NCBI RefSeq assembly: GCF_001029105.3
Contig: NZ_CP011807.3
Location: 2,728,001 to 2,792,000 of the forward strand
Length of the DNA: 64,000 bases
Source of the DNA: Pandoraea faecigallinarum
GTDB taxonomy: Bacteria > Pseudomonadota > Gammaproteobacteria > Burkholderiales > Burkholderiaceae
Direction: 5' to 3'
Positions 38,675 to 46,067 of this stretch are shown in pieces (position 1 is the first letter of the stretch; each line of letters begins with the position of its first letter). The notes under the pieces were generated by a model. The model saw nothing but the letters and a program-made list of their open reading frames with translations. It did no database searches and was not told where the DNA came from. A program made the position numbers and the translations under genes.

Positions 38675-38977
38675 TATCTGACCCCTATTTGCCTGACGGT
38701 TTGTTGTAGTTCTCAACCCTTGGCAACCGTCTGACGCGGCGTTGCCGCATTCTAGAACAGTTATTCGACGCCGGTCACTGCGAAAAAATGGGGGGTCGAA
38801 CGCGCGTTGCCACCGGGCAACAACGCCCTTGGGACGAGCGTTCGAGTCATGCTCCCGACACAAGCTTCGGGGCATGTCCCCCACGCCCAACCGAGGTACC
38901 CCCTTTTAGGCTTCGGTTTGCTTGAGACCGGACACTCGATTCCCATTGCCCGTACTCACCGCCCCGCCCGCGCACGC
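38675..38977. other. 303 bp intergenic region with nested inverted repeats
   Basis: It lies between the CoA-transferase start and the corA stop. TCGAACGC (38796-38803) pairs with GCGTTCGA (38838-38845), enclosing GTTGCC (38806-38811) paired with GGCAAC (38816-38821). The nested structure could be a regulatory RNA or a remnant of a terminator. The GTTCGAG segment is tRNA-like, but no tRNA fold can be built. Confidence 0.4.
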
Positions 38978-39955
38978 TCAGAGCCACCCTGCCTTGCGGA
39001 ACTTCATGAATAGCAACGTATCGATGACGACCATCGCCGCGAGACACAGCGGATAGCCGTACTGAAACTTCAACTCGGGAATGTCGGCGAAATTCATGCC
39101 GTAGATACCGGCGATCATCGTCGGCACGGCGAACAGTGCGGCGAACGACCCCAGGCGCTTGGTCGTTTCGTTCTCCGAGAGCGAAATCATGCCGAGATTG
39201 ACGGACAACGCCGTGGTCACCATTTCGCGCAGCAGATCGATGTTTTTCGTAATGCGCTGAAGGTGATCGAACACGTCCCGGAAATACTCCTGCATGCCGC
39301 CGCACAGCTTGGGCGCCATCGCCCCGAACAACTTGCTGACGGCTTCCATGAGCGGTACACAGGCATGTTGCAGCGTGATGAGCCTGCGCTTTAGCTGGTA
39401 CAGGTCCTCGATGATCGCGCGGCCCTTCGACGGCGCATTCGGCGTAAATATCTGTTCCTCGATGGCTTCGAGCTGCGCTTCGAGATCGTCGAAGACAGGG
39501 AAGTAACTGTCGACGATGGCATCCATCAGCGCGTAGAGAACGAATATCGATCCCTGACGCAGCAGATGCGGCTCCTTCTCCGCGCGGGCGCGCACCGCCC
39601 CTAGCCCCTGCGTAGCGTTCGAGCGCACCGACAGCACGTAGTTGTGCCCGGCGAAGATCGCGACTTCGCCAATGGAGAAATCTCCGGCGTCGTCTTTGTT
39701 GAGCACGTGAAGCACCGCGAAGAGCGAGTCGCCGTACTGTTCGATTTTCGGACGTTGATGACCGTGCTGCGCGTCTTCGACGGCGAGGTCGTGCAGGCCG
39801 AATTCATGTTGCATCTGCGAGAGTTCGCCCGGGCCCGGGTCCTTGAGCGCCACCCAGACAAAACAATGCGGACGTTCAAGGTAGTCCGAGATTTCGTCGG
39901 GGTGCAGATCGGCAATCTTGCGGCCATCCTCATAGGCCACACAGTTCACTAGCAT
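38978..39955 (-). CDS. corA: CorA family magnesium/cobalt transporter
   Basis: A 325-residue CorA channel. The cytoplasmic funnel (MLVNCVAYEDG to about 260) is followed by two C-terminal helices; the pore signature YGMNF lies in IAGIYGMNFADIPEL, and the C terminus ends in a short basic tail (MKFRKAGWL). Transports Mg2+ and possibly Co2+ or Ni2+ as a pentamer in the inner membrane. The ATG at 39955 has AGGA about 8 bp upstream and matches the usual CorA start; a longer Arg-rich frame upstream is not conserved. It lies 91 bp after the acyl-CoA synthetase gene. Confidence 0.93.
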   Translation of the reverse strand: MLVNCVAYEDGRKIADLHPDEISDYLERPHCFVWVALKDPGPGELSQMQHEFGLHDLAVEDAQHGHQRPKIEQYGDSLFAVLHVLNKDDAGDFSIGEVAIFAGHNYVLSVRSNATQGLGAVRARAEKEPHLLRQGSIFVLYALMDAIVDSYFPVFDDLEAQLEAIEEQIFTPNAPSKGRAIIEDLYQLKRRLITLQHACVPLMEAVSKLFGAMAPKLCGGMQEYFRDVFDHLQRITKNIDLLREMVTTALSVNLGMISLSENETTKRLGSFAALFAVPTMIAGIYGMNFADIPELKFQYGYPLCLAAMVVIDTLLFMKFRKAGWL

Positions 39956-40046
39956 GCGTCGTCCTAGTCGAGGCGGCTGCCAGCCCCATGGGCGCCCTGC
40001 TCGCAGCGGGCACAGCGGGCATGGCTGCCAAGGTCGCCCCCGGCCG

Positions 40047-42752
40047 TCAATCCCCGCGTGTCCCCCGCGCCTGCGTCGCCTGTTGCAGCGGCAGCCGGAT
40101 ATGAAGAATGCCCGCCTCCATTTCCTTGTCGTCGACAAATCCCAGATGCCGGGCGAGTGTCAGCATACGCGTATTTGCCGAGAGCACATAGCCGATGAGT
40201 TCCCCAGTGCCCCGCTTTCGGCTGTAGCTGATGATGTGCTCCATGAGCGCGCGCCCCAGCCCGCGCCCCTGCGCCGCCGGGCTGACCGTGACAGCGAACT
40301 CCGCCACGGTGTTGTCCGGATCGGCGAGCGCCTGCACGACGCCCAGCAGCCGGGTATTGCCCGCCTCGTCCTTCTCGGTCGCGACGAAAGTCATGGCCCG
40401 GTCGTAGTCGATCTGCGTGACCCGTGCCATTTGCGAGTGCGACAACTCCTTGATCAGACCGAAGTAGCGAAACTGCACATCTTCCGGCGTGAGCGTGTGG
40501 AAAAAAGCGTTATAGGCAGGCTCGTCTTCCGGACGGATAGGACGCACCCGCACCGGCTTGCCACCCGCATCCACGGTGCTCTCGAGTTCCTGCGGATAAG
40601 GCGCGATCGACAAGCGGCCATGCCCGGGCAATGCGGGTGCGCGCGCCACGATGCGGGCATCGAGAGCGAGTACGCCATGCGCGTCGGCAAACAGCGGGTT
40701 GATGTCGAGTTCGGCGATCTCCGGCACGTCGCACACGAGTTGCGAGAGCTTCACCAACGTCAAGTAGATGGCCTCATGATCGGCGGCGGGCCGGTTGCGA
40801 TACCCCGCGAGCAGTTTCGACACACGGGCGCGCGCGACCATGTCGCGTGCGAGATTCAGGTTCAGCGGCGGCAGCCCGATGGTGCGATCCGCGATGACCT
40901 CGACAGCGGTGCCGCCCTGTCCGAACAACAGCACCGGCCCGAAGACGCTGTCGGTCGCCACGCCGACGATCAGCTCGAACGCCTCGGCGCCATTGGCCAT
41001 TCGTTGCACGGCGTAACCCGTCACGCGGGCATCGGGTTTCGCGGCCAGCGCGCGCTTGCGGATCTGACGCGCCGACTCGACCGCCTGCTCCGCGGTTTCG
41101 ATATTCAGCACGACCCCTCCGACATCCGACTTATGCGTGATGTCGGGCGAAACCAATTTGACGGCGACGGGAAAGCCGATGCCCGCGGCCAATTGCCCGG
41201 CCAGTTCGGGCGTGTCGGCCACGAGTGTCTCGACCACCGGAATGCCGTACGCCGAGAGCACGCCCTTCGCCTCCGGCTCGGTGAGCAGTTCGCGCCCCTC
41301 GCGCATGGCGCTGTCGACGATGGCTCGAACACGGGCCACATCGGGCGCGAACCCCGGCGGGATCGACGGGGGCGTTTCCATCAGCAATGCCTGATTGCGC
41401 CGGTAATTGACGGCTTCGAGAAAAGCACGCGCGGCATTCTCCGGCGTGTCGTAGGTGGGCAGTCCCGCCTCGCGACAAACGCGCCGTGCACGCTCGGCGG
41501 TGTCGCCTCCCAGCCAGCACGTGAAAACATTCTTCGGCGGCCTAGGCAAGGCTGCCAGCGCGTTCGCCACGTCCAGACTTGGCATGACGGCCGTCGGTGC
41601 CTGAATGAACAGCACCGCCGCCGTTTCCGGGTCTTCGCACAAGGCGGCGAGCGTTGCCGTATAGCGCTCAAGATCGGCGTCGCCACCGATGTCCACCGGA
41701 TTCGCCCGGCCCAGCGTTCTCGGCAACGCGGCGTCAAGCGCCTCACGTGTCTTGTCGGACAGATGCGCAAGCTTGCCGCCTTCGAGGACCAACGCGTCGG
41801 TGGCCATCACGCCCGCGCCGCCGCCATTGGTCATGATCGAGAGCTTGTCGCCGCCAAACGGACGCAGGCGTGCCAACGTCTCGACCGCGGCGAACAGTTC
41901 GTCGGTGGTGTCCACGCGCAGCATCCCCGCGCGGCGGATCGCGGCGTCGTACACGTCGTCCGATCCGGCAAGCGCGCCCGTATGCGACGCCGCTGCCTGC
42001 GCTCCCTCGGGCACGCGCCCCGACTTGATGACGACCACCGGCTTGTTGCGCGCGGCCGCCCGGGCCGCGGACATGAACTTGCGTGCATCGCGAATCGACT
42101 CCATGTACATCAGAATGGCGTCCGTGCCGGGGTCGCTCGCGAGGTAGTCGAGCATGTCGCCGAAGTCCACGTCGGCGCTGTCGCCCATTGAGACGAAATG
42201 CGAAAAGCCGATTTCGCGTGCACCGGCCCAGTCGAGCACAGCCGTCGTCAGCGCGCCCGACTGGGAAACGAACGCGAGCTTGCCCGCGCGCGCGCCCATG
42301 TGCGCGAAGCTCGCATTCAGGCCGAGGCCGGGACTGAGCAAACCAATGCAATTCGGCCCGAGAATGCGCAGAACGTGCGGCTTCGCGTTCTTGAGCATGC
42401 GTTCCTGCAACGTCACGCCGTGACGGTCTTTCTCGCGGGCAAGACCGGAGGTCAGCACCACGACCGCCCGGGTGCCGCGCTCGCCCAGCGCCTTGATGAG
42501 GTCGGGCACCGTCGATGGCGGCGTGCAGATCACCGCGAGATCGGGCGCCTGAGGCAGATCGCCGATGCCGCGATAGCACTTCAGACCGGCAAGCGTCGAA
42601 TACTTCGGATTGACGGGATAGACGTCCCCTTTGAAGCCCCCATCGACGACGTTCTGAAGCACAGTGGTCCCCACGCGCCGCTCGCGATTGGATGCACCGA
42701 TCACGGCGACCGATTTCGGCTGGAACATCTGGCTCAGGTTACGGGTGGTCAT
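40047..42752 (-). CDS. Acyl-CoA synthetase (NDP-forming)/GNAT acetyltransferase fusion (Pat-like)
   Basis: A 901-residue two-part protein. Residues 1-460 are the CoA-binding and ligase-CoA domains (VAVIGASNRERRVG, ILGPNCIGLLSPG, FVSQSGAL), 480-700 an ATP-grasp domain (GFPVAVKLVSPDITHKSDVGG in two overlapping parts), and 735-880 a GNAT domain with VSPAAQGRGLGRALM as the acetyl-CoA loop. This order equals the Pat/PatZ protein acetyltransferases that modify acetyl-CoA synthetase. Here the SHTGALAG segment keeps a His at the place of the phosphohistidine of true ADP-forming synthetases, so ligase activity is possible. The ATG has CCGGAG upstream. It is next to corA and dps. Confidence 0.9.
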   Translation of the reverse strand: MTTRNLSQMFQPKSVAVIGASNRERRVGTTVLQNVVDGGFKGDVYPVNPKYSTLAGLKCYRGIGDLPQAPDLAVICTPPSTVPDLIKALGERGTRAVVVLTSGLAREKDRHGVTLQERMLKNAKPHVLRILGPNCIGLLSPGLGLNASFAHMGARAGKLAFVSQSGALTTAVLDWAGAREIGFSHFVSMGDSADVDFGDMLDYLASDPGTDAILMYMESIRDARKFMSAARAAARNKPVVVIKSGRVPEGAQAAASHTGALAGSDDVYDAAIRRAGMLRVDTTDELFAAVETLARLRPFGGDKLSIMTNGGGAGVMATDALVLEGGKLAHLSDKTREALDAALPRTLGRANPVDIGGDADLERYTATLAALCEDPETAAVLFIQAPTAVMPSLDVANALAALPRPPKNVFTCWLGGDTAERARRVCREAGLPTYDTPENAARAFLEAVNYRRNQALLMETPPSIPPGFAPDVARVRAIVDSAMREGRELLTEPEAKGVLSAYGIPVVETLVADTPELAGQLAAGIGFPVAVKLVSPDITHKSDVGGVVLNIETAEQAVESARQIRKRALAAKPDARVTGYAVQRMANGAEAFELIVGVATDSVFGPVLLFGQGGTAVEVIADRTIGLPPLNLNLARDMVARARVSKLLAGYRNRPAADHEAIYLTLVKLSQLVCDVPEIAELDINPLFADAHGVLALDARIVARAPALPGHGRLSIAPYPQELESTVDAGGKPVRVRPIRPEDEPAYNAFFHTLTPEDVQFRYFGLIKELSHSQMARVTQIDYDRAMTFVATEKDEAGNTRLLGVVQALADPDNTVAEFAVTVSPAAQGRGLGRALMEHIISYSRKRGTGELIGYVLSANTRMLTLARHLGFVDDKEMEAGILHIRLPLQQATQARGTRGD

Positions 42753-42908
42753 GGCAACTCCGGGGGAAGGGAAATGCGAGACATGCGGGCGCGCGCGTCA
42801 CCACGGGGCGACGCACGCGCTGGTGACTGGGTTGTCACCGGGAGGACGGCGATGCCGATCGCTCGGCCCTTACCGGCGAGCGAAAAACCGGTCTTGCCGT
42901 GCCCGGGT

Positions 42909-42930
42909 GGGCCATCCGAACGGATGGCCC
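42909..42930 (-). terminator. Perfect 9 bp hairpin downstream of dps
   Basis: GGGCCATCC (42909-42917) pairs with GGATGGCCC (42922-42930) across a GAAC loop. It begins 17 bp after the dps stop but lacks a U-run, so it is either a Rho-assisted 3' end or an mRNA-stabilising structure. Confidence 0.5.
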
Positions 42931-42947
42931 GCACATCGCCGAATGGG

Positions 42948-43433
42948 TTATTCGCCGCGCAGGTGCGCTTCGACCTTCCACAGGTGATCGTCGACACCGC
43001 GCGAGATTTCGGTGAAAACGTCGGACGTGGTGGCGTCGCCGATCTCCGCCGAATCATTGATCAGACCGCGAATGATTTCGCCGTAGGCCGCCAGCGCCTC
43101 GGCAAGCGCCGCGGCGTGATCGAGACCGCGCTTGAACTCGTTCTTGTACGTCGGCAGTTCCGTTTTCTGAGCGACGGTCTGCGCTCGGCCATCGGCCACA
43201 CCGCCCAACGCCACGAGACGCTCCGCGCACAGATCGGCCCACTCGATGGCAGCGTTGTAGACCTCGTCGAACAGAAGGTGCAGCTCGATAAATCCCGGGC
43301 CATGCACGTTCCAGTGCGCCTGCTTCGCCTGGCGCTGCACGTCGATGCCGTTGACCAGCCCGCGATTTAGCTGGTTGACCGATTCGATACGGATCTTCTC
43401 ACCGAGGGTGTTACGCGTATGATTCAAAGCCAT
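42948..43433 (-). CDS. dps: Dps family DNA-binding ferritin-like protein
   Basis: A 161-residue mini-ferritin. The ferroxidase motif sits in LNRGLVNGIDVQRQAKQAHWNVHGPGFIELHLLFDEVY (key parts: KQAHWNVHGPGF and LHLLFDEVY), followed by the DxxAERxxALG motif as DLCAERLVALGGVADG. It forms dodecamers that bind DNA and oxidise iron with peroxide. The ATG at 43433 has AGGAGTG upstream. It lies 137 bp after hdeD on the same strand, and a perfect hairpin follows the stop. Regulation by OxyR or RpoS cannot be seen in the sequence. Confidence 0.95.
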   Translation of the reverse strand: MALNHTRNTLGEKIRIESVNQLNRGLVNGIDVQRQAKQAHWNVHGPGFIELHLLFDEVYNAAIEWADLCAERLVALGGVADGRAQTVAQKTELPTYKNEFKRGLDHAAALAEALAAYGEIIRGLINDSAEIGDATTSDVFTEISRGVDDHLWKVEAHLRGE

Positions 43434-43569
43434 TTGACACTCCTGACGTCTGGCGACCGGAAGATCGCCGGGGGGAAGCCGTCGGCACCGGGCGGCGGCA
43501 CGCCGATCGAGGCGAACTGGCCCCGTGCGGACGAAGGGAAACGTGCGAGACCCGCGATAACGCCTGCCG

Positions 43570-44139
43570 CTACCTGAGATGCCCCGAAGGCGCATGCGCC
43601 GGACCGTGCGCCGCGCCGCGCAGTTTGAGACCGGCTGCTACGAGCAGCGCCCCCCAGACGATGGCCCACGAACCGATGGCCCAGATGAGCGCAAGCGCGC
43701 CCGCACCCGGCTGCCACATGATGAAAATGGCAAACAGAATGCTGAACACGCCCGAGAGAATCACCCACAACTCGCCCTTGACCTCGCGACGCAACGCGAT
43801 ACCGGCGGCCACCTGCAACACGCCGGTGACGAAGCTCCAGGCCACGATGTAGATAAGCAACGCAACGGCGGTCAACGCCGGGTTGAGATAAGTCAGGACT
43901 CCGATGACAATGCCCGCGATGCCTTGCAGCAACGGCAGCCACCAATCGGCATGCTCCTGGCGCGCACTCCATGCGCCGCCGAGCGAGAACACGCCGTCCA
44001 CGAACGAAAAGGCGCCGAAACACAACACCAGTACCGCAATCGTCGCGCCGGGTAACGCAAAGGCCGCAATCCCGAAGATCACGGCCAATACGCCGCGCAG
44101 CACAAGCAACCACCAGTACTTCGACAGAAGTCTGAGCAT
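43570..44139 (-). CDS. HdeD family acid-resistance membrane protein
   Basis: A 189-residue inner-membrane protein with six predicted helices in three pairs, opening LSKYWWLLVLRGVLAVIFGIAAF (two parts), a stretch typical of HdeD. Internal similarity between the pairs is visible (GIAGIVIGVLTYLNP, FSILFAIFIMWQPGAG). HdeD supports acid survival at high cell density in E. coli. The ATG at 44139 has GAGAGGGATGCC upstream. Its placement beside dps suggests a stress cluster, but each gene may have its own promoter. Confidence 0.87.
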   Translation of the reverse strand: MLRLLSKYWWLLVLRGVLAVIFGIAAFALPGATIAVLVLCFGAFSFVDGVFSLGGAWSARQEHADWWLPLLQGIAGIVIGVLTYLNPALTAVALLIYIVAWSFVTGVLQVAAGIALRREVKGELWVILSGVFSILFAIFIMWQPGAGALALIWAIGSWAIVWGALLVAAGLKLRGAAHGPAHAPSGHLR

Positions 44140-44716
44140 GGCATCCCTCTCGTGAAATATCCGCAGGTAGTGAACGGGCGACTGACGCCCTATCACATGT
44201 TCGATGTGGGCGGGCGCCCAATGCGCGTAAGAGGTCATTCTAGAGAGGCCTTCGACGTGAGATCAAGTGAAATATGCGCGAATGCTTGTGCCGCCGGCAC
44301 GCGCTTTGACGCAGGTCATTTCCCGCGGGTTTGCCGCACCGCACCTTGCCGGACCATTGCGTCGCCGATCCCGGCGAAAGCCCCGCCCGTCCTGCGACAT
44401 CGCGCCGCACGCCTTCGCGTCACCTCATCATCGTTACTGAAAATCACTCGCTTCGTGCGCACTGCGTCATCCCGATACGTGCGCTTTGCGCGTATGCCGA
44501 CGACACACCACGAGCGGCATTGCGTCCTTCGATTGGGATGATTCCGAAAGCCCTCCACGTGCGCATATTTCGGGCGAATGCCTTCATAGACTACGTAAAA
44601 AGCGTCCGAAACCTGACGCGCGAACGGGCGTGACGCCCCCGTGACATCGACACCGGCAACGCAGTCCCCGCACGATCACATTTTTCAATCGAATAGGACT
44701 CCAAAGGAGAATCGTC
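44140..44716. other. 577 bp intergenic region upstream of the Csu-type fimbrial operon
   Basis: This lies between the divergent hdeD and pilin genes and should hold both promoters. I see a bulged hairpin at 44475-44495 (ATACGTGCGC-TTT-GCGCGTAT), a GGGCG-TGA-CGCCC stem near 44626-44638, and a long AT-poor stretch with no good ORF. The last 30 bp carry the pilin ribosome site AAAGGAGA. Confidence 0.45.
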
Positions 44717-45244
44717 ATGAACCGACCATTACGCTGTGTGGCCCTCATCGGCATCGCCGCCGCGCTCGGGCAAACCGTCCCGGCGCGCGCGGCGGTGTAT
44801 TCCAACGGAACGGCAACGGCGCAAATGCGCGTACAGCTGACGATCCTGCCCGGCTGCACCGTTGCCGCCAGCCCGATGACATTCAACGCGGTGCAGGGTT
44901 CGGCGACCGGCCCGGTCGCGAGCACATCGTCGCTCACGGTCGTGTGCACGGCGTCCACGGGCTACAACATCGGCCTGAATGCGGGGACGGTGCCGAACTC
45001 GACCGAGACGAACCGGCTGCTGGCCGGCACCCTCACCGGCAACACCACGACGATTCCGTTCGGTCTGTTTCAGGACGCCAACTACGCGACGCCCTGGGGC
45101 AACACACAGGGCTCGAACACGCTGGGCGATTCAGGCACCGGCGTAATGAAGACCTACACGGTCTACGGGCAAGCCACGCTCTCGGCCACCATGCCCGCGC
45201 CGGACGTCTATTCGTCGACGGTCACCGCGACCGTCTACTTCTGA
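44717..45244 (+). CDS. Csu-type fimbrial major subunit (spore coat U domain)
   Basis: A 175-residue secreted pilin with a signal peptide ending ARA-AVY. The mature part has the SCPU pattern: QLTILPGCTVAASPMTFNAVQG, a second Cys in VVCTASTGYNIGLNAGT (disulfide pair), and the C-terminal donor-acceptable strand VYSSTVTATVYF. It resembles CsuA/B, whose fibres mediate attachment to abiotic surfaces. The ATG has AAAGGAGA 7 bp upstream. Only one such short pilin is present; Acinetobacter encodes additional CsuA and CsuB subunits. Confidence 0.88.
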   Translation: MNRPLRCVALIGIAAALGQTVPARAAVYSNGTATAQMRVQLTILPGCTVAASPMTFNAVQGSATGPVASTSSLTVVCTASTGYNIGLNAGTVPNSTETNRLLAGTLTGNTTTIPFGLFQDANYATPWGNTQGSNTLGDSGTGVMKTYTVYGQATLSATMPAPDVYSSTVTATVYF

Positions 45245-45261
45245 GACGGCGGGAGGCCGAC

Positions 45262-46065
45262 ATGACGATCATGAGTTCCGCGGGACCGGCGCGATCGCCG
45301 CGATCGCCGGGGATGGCAAGGCCCGCGATCCGGCGACCCACGGTTTATGCCTGCCGCGGTGCGTTCGCGGCGCTGCTGACGCTATGCGTGACCGACGGGA
45401 ATGGTGCGACCCTGCAGGTCTCGCCGGTCATCGTCAACATCCTCCCGACGCAGCCAGCGACCACGCTGACGCTCGGCAATTCCGGCGATCTGCCCATTCA
45501 CGGTCAGTTGCGGCTGTACGCCTGGACCCAGCGCAACGGCGATAACGTCCTCACGCCGACCGACGCGCTCATCGCCAGCCCGCCGATCATCCGTATCGAG
45601 CCCGGCGAGCGGCAGATCGTGCGACTCGTTCGCGTGGCGGCCAGGCCGGAAGGCAACGAGCAGAGCTATCGATTGGTGGTCGACGAACTTCCCTCCCTCG
45701 ACGCGAAGCCATCGGAGGGCGTGTCCATCCGCCTGCGTTATTCGTTGCCGGTGTTCGTTCAGACGAGTCATTCGCGCGCGCCCGCGCTGCATTTCGACTT
45801 GCGCATGACGCGCGGCGAACTGGAAGTGCGCAATGACGGCGAGCGGCATGCGCAGCTCGGCGCGACGCGTGTGCTCGACGCATCCGGGCGCAGCGTCGAA
45901 CTCACACGCGGGCTGCTCGGCTATGTGCTGGCAGGACAGACGCGCCGCTTCGCCGTGCGCTGGCCCTCGGGAGCGCCCCCTGTCGCGCCGTTCACGGTGG
46001 AGTCGCGCGTCGATGCGGTGCCGATGCGTTTTGACGCCGCCGTTGCCCCGGATGGCGAAGGTTAG
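45262..46065 (+). CDS. Csu-type fimbrial periplasmic chaperone
   Basis: A 267-residue PapD-like chaperone with an extended N-terminal export signal (about 1-48). The mature start ATLQVSPVIVNILPTQPATTLTL is typical, with the edge strand for subunit binding in RIEPGERQIVRLVRVA (conserved Arg and Arg/Val pattern) and Lys/Arg at the cleft. The second Ig domain ends DAVPMRFD. It delivers subunits to the usher by donor-strand complementation. GGGAGG sits 5 bp before the ATG. It begins 17 bp after the pilin stop and ends 2 bp before the usher start. Confidence 0.87.
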   Translation: MTIMSSAGPARSPRSPGMARPAIRRPTVYACRGAFAALLTLCVTDGNGATLQVSPVIVNILPTQPATTLTLGNSGDLPIHGQLRLYAWTQRNGDNVLTPTDALIASPPIIRIEPGERQIVRLVRVAARPEGNEQSYRLVVDELPSLDAKPSEGVSIRLRYSLPVFVQTSHSRAPALHFDLRMTRGELEVRNDGERHAQLGATRVLDASGRSVELTRGLLGYVLAGQTRRFAVRWPSGAPPVAPFTVESRVDAVPMRFDAAVAPDGEG

Positions 46066-46067
46066 CG

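Noticed and set aside
38820..38860. Possible tRNA because of a GTTCGAG segment
   Set aside because: No acceptor, D or anticodon stem can be paired around it, and the T-stem does not form.
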